Shown: positions 56,006 to 64,000 of the stretch, in pieces
How the letters are laid out: each line of letters opens with the position of its first letter
Position numbering within the stretch: position 1 is the first letter of the stretch
Assembly: GCA_022824805.1 (NCBI GenBank)
Contig: JAJDZE010000165.1
Coordinates: 1 to 64,000 of the forward strand
Source: Acidimicrobiia bacterium
GTDB taxonomy: Bacteria > Actinomycetota > Acidimicrobiia > Acidimicrobiales > Poriferisodalaceae
Length of the DNA: 64,000 bases
Reading direction: 5' to 3'
The notes under the pieces: generated by a model
Databases searched by the model: none
Seen by the model: only the letters and a program-made list of their open reading frames with translations
What the model was told of the DNA's origin: nothing
Position numbers and translations under genes: made by a program

Positions 56006-57213
56006 GCGCGCCGGTCCTTCCACGCTCGGGACTCGATGAGTTGCTGCAGGGTTGGATCGGCGATGGAGAACTGCTTCGCGCCGTCGCGGCGAGCCGAACC
56101 GATGATCACCGTTGGAGCGAACGCGATATTCGTCAGCGCGGCTACCGCAACGCATTGGCCCGAGTCGCCGAAGATCTACGCCGATTGCCGCGGAGCGAAC
56201 GCGACTGGGCAAGCGCTCTGCTCGCAGCGTCACGTTCGGCCGCAGGAATCTCCAAGTCGCCGTCGTCAGGCACCAGGTGGTCCGAAACGGTTCGTCGCCA
56301 CGGCTGGCCCCCTACGGCTTACGCCACGCGACACCGGAACCGCACGACCGACGAGACGGCGCTGACGGTGCTGGCGTGGCTAGCGCGGAAGTTGGACGAA
56401 TACAGACGCGCCTGCCAAAGCAGCCCCGCCCTGCTCAAGCGAATCGGACCACCGATCTGCGTGATGCATCGAGCGGTGGCGCGTTTGGAGGATCCGAATC
56501 CGGTGAAGCCGGACAGAACCGACCTGCGGTCACTGCGCTCCTCGGGACAACCGTGGTCAGTGGTGTCGCGGATCGCCGAACTCGTCACCCGTGTCGACGA
56601 CGACCCTGCATTCGTCGCCTTCGAACTCCTCTATCCCCAGCCAGACTTGGCACCCCGTCTCTTCCACCTCAACGCCTTCGGCGTTGTACTACGGACGCTC
56701 CGCCGGGCTGGGTTCCGGTGTACGTGGCAGTCTCCGATCGGAGGTACGCGCGGCGGGCCGAGACTCCAGTGCGCCGATTCCCACGGCCTCGTCTTGGACC
56801 TCTGGTATGAGGCTGCGGCGTCGCGAAGGCACTACGCGCTTAACGAAGGTGCCTACGCACGCTCCACCCGCAGCATCAACGGCGCAGGCGGTCCGATCGG
56901 CGCCGATATTGCACTGGTATCTGCAGCCCGCAACGCCGCGCTGCTCCTCGAGTGCAAGTGGTCACCTGACCCTTCGTACGTCGCGCGTGACGGATTTCAT
57001 CAGGCGGCGGGCTACGCGCTGGACGCTCGCGACGGTCTCGCCGAGAGAGTGTGGTCATTCGTGGTCGGTCCCGCCGAGATCATCCTCGAGCCGAATCTGG
57101 CAACTGGGCTAGAGAGCGGCAACTCAATCGTCTTGGGATCAGTCTCTTGCGATCACCTGCCGGCCTTGGTCAGCGCATTCGGCTCACTCGATCCGCGGGC
57201 CTTGTCGCCGTGA
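56002..57213 (+). CDS. PD-(D/E)XK nuclease, McrC-like partner
   Basis: About 403 residues from TTG 56002, whose bases overlap the McrB-like stop (TTGA); AGGGAG lies upstream. The C-terminal third shows a PD-(D/E)XK core: GPIGADIAL (Asp near 301), then ALLLECKWS (Glu-x-Lys near 317-319), followed by HQAAGYALDA. The first 250 residues are not recognised. Coupling to an McrB-like ATPase suggests a two-part restriction enzyme in which the ATPase recruits or activates this nuclease. Its last 44 bases overlap the convergent methyltransferase gene. Confidence 0.75.
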   Translation: MSAPVLPRSGLDELLQGWIGDGELLRAVAASRTDDHRWSERDIRQRGYRNALARVAEDLRRLPRSERDWASALLAASRSAAGISKSPSSGTRWSETVRRHGWPPTAYATRHRNRTTDETALTVLAWLARKLDEYRRACQSSPALLKRIGPPICVMHRAVARLEDPNPVKPDRTDLRSLRSSGQPWSVVSRIAELVTRVDDDPAFVAFELLYPQPDLAPRLFHLNAFGVVLRTLRRAGFRCTWQSPIGGTRGGPRLQCADSHGLVLDLWYEAAASRRHYALNEGAYARSTRSINGAGGPIGADIALVSAARNAALLLECKWSPDPSYVARDGFHQAAGYALDARDGLAERVWSFVVGPAEIILEPNLATGLESGNSIVLGSVSCDHLPALVSAFGSLDPRALSP

Positions 57214-58576
57214 TGTTCGAGAGCCTCTCCTTGGCCGCCGAGACGTAGGTCTGCGAGATGTCGAGGCCAATGAAGCGACATCCGTGGTGAAGCGCTGCGA
57301 CGCCACTAGTACCCGCGCCTACGAACGGATCAAGCACGAGGTCGCCGACGCTCGTCGTGAGAGCGATGCAGCGACCTGGCAGTGCCATCGGAAACTGAGC
57401 GCCATGCCCGCCGCGACCGTGCGACGTGCTGAGCATCCATACATCAGACAGCTTCTCGGATTCCCACTCGTGGTTGCGCCCGCCGAATCTGGGCTCTGCC
57501 GTCCGATACGGAGATCGAGAGAATTTGGGTGTTCGCTGGCGCGCGAGGTGGATAACGTTTTCGAGATTCCGGCTCACCCGTGAGTTCTGCGGCTCCGGCA
57601 GCGTCGCCCGCTTCGCCCAAGTGATCATTGTCTTCACCCAGAGACCGGCTCGACTGGCTCGTTCCGCGATCCGTGCGGGGATCATGCACTGCTCTCCGTC
57701 CTTGAGGTAGGCGTGGCCCGCCGAATATCGCCGAGCGGCGTGATCCGCCCACGCTCGGTTGTCCAGTCCCTGCATCGCTCGGAGCGCCTCGGCCGCATTG
57801 CCTCGGATCTGAGTGCGGGTGTTGAACGAGTCCATCACGTTCCACCAGATCGAACCGTCTACCGCGACCTTCGGTGCCAATGCGACCAAGATCTCGACCG
57901 TGTGCCTGATGAAGCCCTCAGGCGTCTGCTCGTGGCCGTAGGCGCAGATCTCGCCATCGGCCCACGGGACCTGGATGGAATCTTCGTACATGCGAAGACC
58001 CCAGTAGGGCGTCGAGGTGACGACGCAGTTCACCGATTGGTCAGGTATCTGGAGTAGCAGATCCAGCACGTGGCCCACGCGGAGGTCGTAGCCGTCGGGA
58101 TTAGGCAGCTCCGAAATATCGCGCGGGGCCTCGGAACGCTGCGTCAGATAGTCGATCACCCGGCTTCGAGGCACAAATGTTTCGCAGAACGCATCTTGGT
58201 CGAGAAGCTTGATGACGTCGTCAGCCGAGAACTGATCGCGTTTGCCTGTAACTCGCTGAGCGAACGCAGCGGAAAAGCCCACAGATGGCAGAACGAGGTG
58301 CGCACCAAAGGATAACCGGCTGCCCGCGTGCGCGCCGCGGTCAAGTGCTCGAACTGGTGTCCGAGGTTTGATGTCTGGAAGCTGCCGCGGTGCCGTATCG
58401 ACGGGCGACCCCCAGAGGCCACTGCTTTGGTCGCGACTCCCCCCGTGCACAGCTGGCTCGACGGGCGCGCTCAGTCCAACCGCCGCCGTCAGCTCGGTTT
58501 CGAACAGTCGGCCTTCGTTGACCGAGTCGTTCGGGCAATCTGCCAGAGGCGCTTCCATGCCGAGCAGTTCACTCAT
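57170..58576 (-). CDS. DNA N4-cytosine/N6-adenine methyltransferase, beta class
   Basis: The 468-residue protein starts at ATG 58576 after GGAGG. Motif IV is TSTPYWGLRMY (near residue 190; a variant of the usual (S/D/T)PPY with Thr for the first Pro), and motif I is LDPFVGAGTSGVAALHHGCRFIG with its GLDIS follow-up near residue 430. The IV-before-I order marks the beta class, which holds most N4-cytosine and some N6-adenine enzymes. A 150-residue N-terminal region precedes the catalytic part. Placed next to the McrB/McrC-like pair it is the probable protective methylase. Confidence 0.85.
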   Translation of the reverse strand: MSELLGMEAPLADCPNDSVNEGRLFETELTAAVGLSAPVEPAVHGGSRDQSSGLWGSPVDTAPRQLPDIKPRTPVRALDRGAHAGSRLSFGAHLVLPSVGFSAAFAQRVTGKRDQFSADDVIKLLDQDAFCETFVPRSRVIDYLTQRSEAPRDISELPNPDGYDLRVGHVLDLLLQIPDQSVNCVVTSTPYWGLRMYEDSIQVPWADGEICAYGHEQTPEGFIRHTVEILVALAPKVAVDGSIWWNVMDSFNTRTQIRGNAAEALRAMQGLDNRAWADHAARRYSAGHAYLKDGEQCMIPARIAERASRAGLWVKTMITWAKRATLPEPQNSRVSRNLENVIHLARQRTPKFSRSPYRTAEPRFGGRNHEWESEKLSDVWMLSTSHGRGGHGAQFPMALPGRCIALTTSVGDLVLDPFVGAGTSGVAALHHGCRFIGLDISQTYVSAAKERLSNITATRPADRVSRMR

Positions 58577-58694
58577 TCCGCAGCCTCCTGCACGTCATCG
58601 CGAGCACCAATGACTCCGATCACACCGTAACGAGCAACTGTGACACGCTCGCGGATCACCCGATGGCGGCCCGGAAAGCGGAAGGTCCAATCTG

Positions 58695-60176
58695 TCAGGC
58701 GTTGCGTCGTTGTACGAGGATTTGGGTGACGGCTTGGCCGTCGGCTTGGCCGCGGGTGGCCTTCATCACTGCCCCCACGAACACGCCTGCCACCTTGGCT
58801 TCACCGGCGCAGAACTTCGCCCAGGCTTCGGGGTTGTCGGCGATGGCCTGGTCGACCAGTGCTTCCAGCTCATCGTCGGCCATGGCCTCGAAGCCCAGTT
58901 CCGCTGCTATGGCAGCCGGGTCGAAGGCGCGAGCGCCAGCGCTGGCCGAACCGGATGGACCGTCAGCCTCGGCCGGGGCCGCGCGCACCGCTGCGACTGC
59001 GCGGGCGCACATCTCCACCAGGACGGTCTTGGCCTGGGTGGCGGTGAGCTGGCCCGAGGTCTCCAGGTGGACCAGCGAGGCCAGCCCGTCGGGATCGAGC
59101 AGCTCAGCGCCGTCGAGCGCCAGGTTCTGCACTGCGTGGGTGACCGTCCGTCGTGCGTCGGCACCGGCGGCGACGGCGCCCAGCACCACCGGCGCCAGGC
59201 CGCGACCCACGATGACTTGGGCATCTTCGGCCCCTGCGCCGCATTCGTGCAGGCGTGCGCGCTGGGATGCGGGCAGTTCGGGCATGGCGGCGCGGACCTG
59301 GGCGATCCATTCGTCGTCGGGCACCAGCGGCACGAGGTCGGGCTCGGGGAAGTAGCGGTAGTCGTCGGCCTCTTCCTTCGAGCGCAGCGAGTGCGTGCGA
59401 CCGTCTTCGGACCAGTGGCGCGTTTCCTGGACAGGGGCCTCGCCTGCGGCGTACAGCTCGATGTGGCGCTGGGCCTCGTAGTCGATGGCGTTTCGCAGCG
59501 ACCGCAGCGAGTTGAGGTTCTTGACCTCGCAGCGGGTGCGCAGCTCGTCCGAGCCGGCGGGCCGCACGCTGATGTTCGCGTCGACGCGCATCGAGCCCTC
59601 TTCCAGCCGTGCATCGGATGCGCCGAGCGCCAGCAGTATCGCCCGCAGCTCCTCGACGTACGCGCTGGCCTCGGCCGCCGAGTCGATGTCGGGCCGCGAG
59701 ACGATCTCCAGCAGCGGTGTGCCTGCCCGGTTGTAGTCAACGAGCGCGCCCACCGCCCCGTGGATGCGGCCGTCCGCGCCTCCCAGATGCGTCGTCTTGC
59801 CGGCGTCTTCCTCCAGGTGCGCCCGCTCGATTCCGATGCGGCTGCCGCCCGGCACGTCGAGCCAGCCGTCGGAGCAGATCGGCTGGTCATACTGGCTGAC
59901 TTGGTAGTCCTTCGGCATGTCGGGGTAGAAGTAGTTCTTGCGGTGAAACACCGACGGACGGATATCGCAGTTGAGCGCGAGACCCACCGCCATGGCCAGT
60001 TCGACGGCGCGGCGATTCAGCACGGGCAGCGAACCGGGCAGGCCCAGGCAGACCGGTGTGACATTGGTGTTCGGCTCGTCGCCGAAGCGGCTGGGCGCAG
60101 CCGAGAACAGCTTCGTGTCGGTCGCCAGCTCGACGTGGACTTCGAGCCCGACCACGGTCTCCCAACCCGCCGCCAT
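58695..60176 (-). CDS. gatB: Aspartyl/glutamyl-tRNA amidotransferase subunit B
   Basis: The 493-residue subunit binds the misacylated tRNA and carries the kinase/transamidase site. It has the N-terminal GLEVHVELATDTKLFSA, PSVFHRKNYFYPDMPKDYQV, EEGSMRVDANISVRP and a C-terminal tRNA-binding helical domain ending ILVQRRNA. ATG 60176 (a GTG lies one codon earlier). It is 67 bases after gatA. Its 3' end borders the defence island, and a decayed copy of that same 3' end lies 4.4 kb further left. Confidence 0.95.
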   Translation of the reverse strand: MAAGWETVVGLEVHVELATDTKLFSAAPSRFGDEPNTNVTPVCLGLPGSLPVLNRRAVELAMAVGLALNCDIRPSVFHRKNYFYPDMPKDYQVSQYDQPICSDGWLDVPGGSRIGIERAHLEEDAGKTTHLGGADGRIHGAVGALVDYNRAGTPLLEIVSRPDIDSAAEASAYVEELRAILLALGASDARLEEGSMRVDANISVRPAGSDELRTRCEVKNLNSLRSLRNAIDYEAQRHIELYAAGEAPVQETRHWSEDGRTHSLRSKEEADDYRYFPEPDLVPLVPDDEWIAQVRAAMPELPASQRARLHECGAGAEDAQVIVGRGLAPVVLGAVAAGADARRTVTHAVQNLALDGAELLDPDGLASLVHLETSGQLTATQAKTVLVEMCARAVAAVRAAPAEADGPSGSASAGARAFDPAAIAAELGFEAMADDELEALVDQAIADNPEAWAKFCAGEAKVAGVFVGAVMKATRGQADGQAVTQILVQRRNA

Positions 60177-60243
60177 CACGCGACCCCCGTATCGAGCTGG
60201 GCCGGTCGCGAGCGCCGGGCCTCACCGAGCGCACGCCGGGCCA

Positions 60244-61845
60244 TCAGGTCTGCGCCCCTGTCGAGCCGGCAACTCCAGCCAGCAGCGGCTTCGACAGCGG
60301 CGGCGCGGCACGCTCTAGCGCGGCGGCCACCGTCAGCATCGTCTCCTCGCCCAGCGCGGGGGCCATGACCTGCACGCCCACCGGCAGGCCCTCTGCGCCG
60401 GTTCCGAACGGCACCGACATGGCCGGGTCGCCCGAGAGATTGGACGGGATGGTGCAGGTGTCGCAGCGGTACATGGTCATGGGGTCGGCGCGCTCGCCGA
60501 AGCGGAATGCCACGCACGGCGAGGTGGGCGACAGCAGCACGTCGAAATCGGCGTAGGCGGCGTCGAAGTCTCGCCGGGTGAGCATGCGGACCCGCTGGGC
60601 CTTGCCGTAGTAGGCGTCGTAATAGCCGGCGCTGAGGGCGAACGTGCCCAGCATGATGCGGGCCTTGACCTCGTCGCCGAAGCCGGCCCGGCGAGTCAGC
60701 CGGTTCATCTCGGTGACGTCAGCGCCCTCCACCCGCAGCCCGTAACGAGTGCCGTCGTAACGCGCCAAGTTGCTCGATGCCTCCGCAGGCGCGATGAGGT
60801 AGTACGCGGTGAGGCCGTACGCGACCGCCGGCACCGACACATGGTCCACCGTTGCCCCAGCCGCCGCGAGCGCGTCGGCGGCCCCGTAGAGCCGTTCCAC
60901 CACCTCGGGATCGAAACCGTCCCGCAGCCACGCAGCCTCGGCGCTGATGTCGTAGCCGCTCGGCGTGTTCCCGCCATCGCCCCATGACGTGCCGGCCGCC
61001 GGGTGACACCCCCCAGAACGAGCGCGTGCAGCCTGACCTTCGGCCGAGGCGACGGCCAGCTCGCTCACGATGCCTACCCGCAACCCTTCGACACCGCGGT
61101 CGAGCGCCGACGTGTAGTCGGGCACGGCTGCGGGGATCGACGTGCTGTCGGCGGGGTCGTGGCCGCTGATCACCCCGAGTGCGAGCGCAGCATCGGCGAC
61201 GTCGGTGGCGAACGGGCCGATCTGGTCGAATGAGCTGGCGAAGGCCACGAGCCCGTAGCGGCTGACGCGGCCGTAGGTGGGCTTGATGCCCACGATGCCG
61301 CACAGCGATGCGGGCTGGCGGATAGAGCCTCCGGTATCGGAGCCCAGCGCCAGGGGCGCGAAGCCAGCGGCCACCGCTGCAGCCGAGCCGCCGCTGGAGC
61401 CTCCCGGCACCCGGGTGAGGTCGTAGGGATTGCGCGTGGGGCCGAAGGCAGAGTGCTCGGTGGAGCTGCCCATCGCGAACTCGTCGAGGTTGGTCTTGCC
61501 GATCATCACGGCACCGGCGGCCGTCATGGCCTGCACGACCGTGGCGTCGTAGGGAGGCTGCCAGCCTTCGAGCATCCGCGACGAGCAGGTGGTAGCGACG
61601 CCGCGCGTGCACAGGTTGTCCTTGAAGGCGACGGGGACGCCCGCCAGCAGTCCCGGGTCGCGGCCCTCGTCGACCGCTGCATCGATGGCCGCTGCAGCGG
61701 CGCGAGCCTGCTCGGCCGTCACCGTGTTGAAGGCGTGTACGTCGCCGTCGTGGGCTTCGACGCGGCTGAGGAAGTCTTGGAGCACGTCGGTGGCGCGCCG
61801 GGCACCGGTCCGCACGTCGTGCGCAATGAGAGATGCGCCCTTCAT
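60244..61845 (-). CDS. gatA: Aspartyl/glutamyl-tRNA amidotransferase subunit A
   Basis: The 533-residue glutaminase subunit has its Ser-cisSer-Lys triad: Lys in [11 protein letters not shown], the two serines in [13 protein letters not shown] and [16 protein letters not shown]. It releases ammonia from glutamine and passes it to GatB. It is about 40 residues longer than typical GatA because of an insertion near residues 262-305 containing [19 protein letters not shown] 61845 starts [14 protein letters not shown]; the open frame upstream belongs to no protein. Confidence 0.94.
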   Translation of the reverse strand: MKGASLIAHDVRTGARRATDVLQDFLSRVEAHDGDVHAFNTVTAEQARAAAAAIDAAVDEGRDPGLLAGVPVAFKDNLCTRGVATTCSSRMLEGWQPPYDATVVQAMTAAGAVMIGKTNLDEFAMGSSTEHSAFGPTRNPYDLTRVPGGSSGGSAAAVAAGFAPLALGSDTGGSIRQPASLCGIVGIKPTYGRVSRYGLVAFASSFDQIGPFATDVADAALALGVISGHDPADSTSIPAAVPDYTSALDRGVEGLRVGIVSELAVASAEGQAARARSGGCHPAAGTSWGDGGNTPSGYDISAEAAWLRDGFDPEVVERLYGAADALAAAGATVDHVSVPAVAYGLTAYYLIAPAEASSNLARYDGTRYGLRVEGADVTEMNRLTRRAGFGDEVKARIMLGTFALSAGYYDAYYGKAQRVRMLTRRDFDAAYADFDVLLSPTSPCVAFRFGERADPMTMYRCDTCTIPSNLSGDPAMSVPFGTGAEGLPVGVQVMAPALGEETMLTVAAALERAAPPLSKPLLAGVAGSTGAQT

Positions 61846-61978
61846 CAGCGGACCGACCCGTGCCGAGGCACTCTGGAGAACCACTGACCCGCAGCAGCGC
61901 GGACGCGGCCGACGCATGACAGGCGCGTAGCGCGCGCCGCGTGCCGCTCGACGCCTCGCGCTGCCCCGCCCTGCGCCG

Positions 61979-62326
61979 TCATGAGGGATCGCCGAGCACC
62001 GGCGGCACTTCGAACTGCCCGTCGGACGCGGCGGGCGCCTGGGACAGCACCTCGTCCCGATCCACCGGCGAGCCCGCGACATCGTCACGGAACACATTGC
62101 GCAGCGGGTAGGGGTGCGCAAGCGGCGGCACATCAGCGAGATCCAGATCGTCCAGCTCACGGGCATGCTCGAGCACCCGTCCCAAGTGGCCCGTGTAGTG
62201 CTCGATCTCGTCGGCGGTGAGCTCGATCCGGGCCAAGCGCGCCACATGCGCCACCTGGTCCGTGCTGATCGCCGTCGCATCTTCTCGAGAGGCCGCGTGC
62301 GTAGGTGAACCTTCTTCTTGTCGCAC
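61979..62326 (-). CDS. gatC: Aspartyl/glutamyl-tRNA amidotransferase subunit C, start uncertain
   Basis: This small stabilising subunit of GatCAB has [20 protein letters not shown] and the C-terminal [20 protein letters not shown] typical of GatC. Normal GatC would begin at the codon before STDQV, but that codon is ATC (62269) and no ATG or GTG is in frame nearby. The nearest usable starts, GTG 62326 and GTG 62359, lie in dispersed repeat copy E, which would add about 20-30 unrelated residues. Either the repeat supplies the start or translation begins at ATC. It lies 133 bases before gatA. Confidence 0.88.
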   Translation of the reverse strand: MRQEEGSPTHAASREDATAISTDQVAHVARLARIELTADEIEHYTGHLGRVLEHARELDDLDLADVPPLAHPYPLRNVFRDDVAGSPVDRDEVLSQAPAASDGQFEVPPVLGDPS

Positions 62327-62399
62327 CTGTCGTTTCCCGCTCTTGTTCGCTCCGCTCACGGGCCGCTCGGGCCGCGGCTTCGCCTCACGGCTCAGCCTC
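62285..62399. repeat. Dispersed repeat family, copy E
   Basis: This long copy of about 115 bases overlaps or abuts the 5' end of gatC. It contains TCGCACCTGTCGTTTCCCGC, the core CTCTTGTTCGCTCCGCTCAC and the right arm GGCTTCGCCTCACGGCTCAG. It is closest to copy C upstream of leuB, including a peptide-like stretch when read toward the gene ([10 protein letters not shown] in both). Confidence 0.82.
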
Positions 62400-62429
62400 A
62401 GATCAGCCGCCGAGGGTAGCGGCGCGGTC

Positions 62430-63338
62430 TCAGCGGGGAATTCGCCGCCGGGCGGCTTCTGCCAGCATCTCGCCGGGACGAGTCGGGCTGAACAGCACCC
62501 GTGACACCGACAGCACTTGTGCGGTGCCGGTGGTACGCGGCACCACCTCGACCTGGCCGTTCACGGCCACGAGCAACACCGGTCCGAGGGCATTGCCGCT
62601 GATGTCCACCAGGTCGTCGGCGGCGAGATCGATGTCGGCGGGCGCAGCACCGAGCGACGCAATGTCGGCCCGCCGCAGCAGGAACGGCTCGCGGGTCGCC
62701 ATGCGGTCGTGCAGCACGAATCCGTTGGGAACGAATACCACCCAGCGGTGTGCCAGCTGATGCAGGGAGCGGAAACCCAAGACGGCCGCGGTGAGCCCGG
62801 TGGCCGTGGCAACGGCGGCCCAGATCCACTGCTCGATGGCCCACAGCACCGCCGGCGCCGCAATGCCGGCAACCACGGCCGCCCACACCAGCGGGACGGG
62901 AGCGATCACCAGCAGGAACGGCGTGCGCAGCAGCATGCGTCGCTCGTTGCCGTAGCTGAGGCCGTCGACGACGGAGTTGCCAGTCTCGGGAACCAGTGCG
63001 ACGGCGGTCGCGATGGCGGCGCCCGCGATGGCAGCGGCGGCACGCGGGGCGGCGAGGTCGGCATCCCACGCAGATGCGGCCACGACGGCGCCGATGGCCA
63101 CACCGACCGAAGCAGGCACGGCAACGCGCACGACAGTGAGCGCCCATGGCCGGCGCACCAGAGTTGCCGTGAGCACCAACGCCCAGGCAGCCCAGAGTTC
63201 GGCGCTCAGCATGCGCGCCGAGGATTCCGAGCAGGCGTCGAGCGCATCCGCGGCTGCGGTGCCCACGCTCCACGGCATCGCCAGCCACAGCAGCCGCAGC
63301 AACCACAGGGTCGGGTGCGCTCGCAATGCCTCTCGCAC
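62430..63338 (-). CDS. Uncharacterised multi-pass membrane protein
   Basis: The 302-residue protein from GTG 63338 has an Arg-rich start, then about six hydrophobic segments (for example WAAWALVLTATLV, TPFLLVIAPVPLVWAAVVAG, AAVLWAIEQWIWAAV). A polar C-terminal domain of about 95 residues (HRWVVFVPNGFVLHDRMATR, LAADDLVDISGNALGPVLLVA) looks like a PH-like or beta domain facing the cytoplasm. I do not recognise the family. It lies between gatC and ligA. Confidence 0.65.
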   Translation of the reverse strand: MREALRAHPTLWLLRLLWLAMPWSVGTAAADALDACSESSARMLSAELWAAWALVLTATLVRRPWALTVVRVAVPASVGVAIGAVVAASAWDADLAAPRAAAAIAGAAIATAVALVPETGNSVVDGLSYGNERRMLLRTPFLLVIAPVPLVWAAVVAGIAAPAVLWAIEQWIWAAVATATGLTAAVLGFRSLHQLAHRWVVFVPNGFVLHDRMATREPFLLRRADIASLGAAPADIDLAADDLVDISGNALGPVLLVAVNGQVEVVPRTTGTAQVLSVSRVLFSPTRPGEMLAEAARRRIPR

Positions 63339-63530
63339 AGCATGAGTGTGGCCGCACGGAGCGACCGAGCGGGGCTTCGATCTGACGGACGCCCACGCCT
63401 AGCTCGGCATGCGGGCACGCAGCGGGCGCTCGGGGATTCGATGCGCCACCCTCGCCGCGTGCCTCGACGACTGGCTGTGCCGACGACGCGAGACCCGATG
63501 ACACGAGTCATTGGCGTCGCACCCGCTCAG

Positions 63531-63536
63531 TAGCGT
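63531..63536 (+). promoter_or_regulatory. Possible -10 element (TAGCGT) of ligA
   Basis: TAGCGT fits TANNNT and ends seven bases before the ligA GTG start, which lacks a ribosome-binding site. This is a third instance of such spacing in the window. Inferred from spacing alone. Confidence 0.3.
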
Positions 63537-63543
63537 CGCGCTC

Positions 63544-64000
63544 GTGGAAACAACGGCTGCCGGTGGCTCCGAGGCTGGCGAAAACGCTGCTGTCGATGGT
63601 GGCGATGATGCGACCGAACGCCGGCAGCGCGATCTCGACCGCATGCGGCAACTGGCGAACCTGATCAACCGCTACGACGTGGAGTACCACCGGGACGATG
63701 CGCCGTCGGTGCCCGACGCGGAGTACGACGCCCGCAAACGCGAGCTCCTCGAACTCGAAGCGCGCTATCCCGACTTTGCGGATCCGAATTCACCCAGCCA
63801 GCGGGTCGGTGCCGAACTGTCGGCGCTGTTCAGCGAGGTCGTCCATGCCAGGCCGATGATGTCGCTCGACAACGCCATGAGCTTCGACGAGCTGCGAGCG
63901 TGGCACGGCCGTGTCATGCGCGGCCTCGCTGCGTCACAGCAAACGCTGTTCGACGACCCAGACGCCGACGAAGCCAGCGACGACGGCAACGGCAGCGGCA
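63544..64000 (+). CDS. ligA: NAD-dependent DNA ligase, N-terminal part only
   Basis: The frame is open from GTG 63544 to the right window edge (152 residues). After an acidic leader of about 30 residues it shows the Ia domain (LANLINRYDVEYHRDDAP, VPDAEYDARKRELLELE) and the start of the adenylation domain (HARPMMSLDNAMSFDELRAW). It seals nicks using NAD. An acidic Ser/Asp/Gly-rich stretch appears just before the expected AMP-binding lysine motif, which lies beyond the edge. Confidence 0.92.
   Translation, partial: METTAAGGSEAGENAAVDGGDDATERRQRDLDRMRQLANLINRYDVEYHRDDAPSVPDAEYDARKRELLELEARYPDFADPNSPSQRVGAELSALFSEVVHARPMMSLDNAMSFDELRAWHGRVMRGLAASQQTLFDDPDADEASDDGNGSG

Noticed and set aside
50023-58576. 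A prophage or integrative element with its own integrase
   Set aside because: No integrase, relaxase, terminase or structural phage gene is visible; the remnant of gatB is the only sign of insertion.
60244-62280. GatA starting at 62280
   Set aside because: The upstream part runs through gatC in another frame and has no similarity to GatA; ATG 61845 gives a normal N-terminus.

Overview
The window is a GC-rich chromosomal segment with dense, mostly same-strand operons, many GTG and a few TTG starts, and no rRNA, CRISPR array, phage genes or intact insertion sequence. The gene families point to an uncultured member of the Acidimicrobiia (Actinomycetota), probably free-living and aquatic. They include a DUF3179 lipoprotein, several lipoprotein solute-binding proteins with acidic tethers, a mycobacterial-type SerC, and GluRS plus GatCAB with tRNA-Gln. 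That placement is an inference from gene content; no rRNA marker is present.

Layout. 1-3847: a DUF3179 lipoprotein cut by the left edge, a polysaccharide deacetylase and an acyl-CoA dehydrogenase. 4074-5752: a two-gene cassette pairing a zinc-ribbon/HTH protein with an AbiEii-type nucleotidyltransferase (candidate toxin-antitoxin). 5968-16605: one very large branched-chain amino acid-type ABC transporter locus with two tandem-duplicated binding proteins, two LivH/LivM permease pairs and one LivG/LivF ATPase pair. 16694-18128: tRNA-Gln immediately downstream of gltX. 19452-24908: citramalate synthase, leuB, greA, leuC and leuD. 24939-26823: a class I amidotransferase and an SsuD-like monooxygenase. 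26995-34501: a complete peptide/nickel-type ABC transporter with an amidohydrolase, followed by a COG0523 GTPase. 35651-36928: a DUF4143 ATPase with repeated sites upstream. 37370-47173: an amidohydrolase, serA, an aminotransferase, serC, an RDD protein, YqgE and ilvBNC, the last preceded by a leader peptide ending Val-Leu-Ile and a terminator. 47260-50014: a sugar dehydrogenase-like lipoprotein and a MATE exporter. 50023-58576: a defence island. 58695-62326: gatB, gatA and gatC. 62430-64000: a membrane protein and the start of ligA.

The most interesting part is the island between the MATE gene and gatB. It holds two modules. The first is a PHP-SMC-like ATPase (Ppl/TrlF-like) with an AlbA_2/Schlafen-type partner. 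The second is a McrB-like AAA+ ATPase translationally coupled to a PD-(D/E)XK nuclease and facing a DNA N4/N6-methyltransferase. Between the modules lies a decayed copy of the 3' end of gatB, while the intact gatB 3' end borders the other side of the methyltransferase. This suggests that the gatB 3' end is an insertion hotspot.

A second signal is a dispersed repeat of about 75-125 bp found five times in the window. It lies close upstream of leuB, dppF and gatC, and in the last two it may supply the N-terminal codons. Metabolically the window carries isoleucine/valine/leucine and serine synthesis, a high-capacity amino acid-type importer, and the indirect route to Gln-tRNA.
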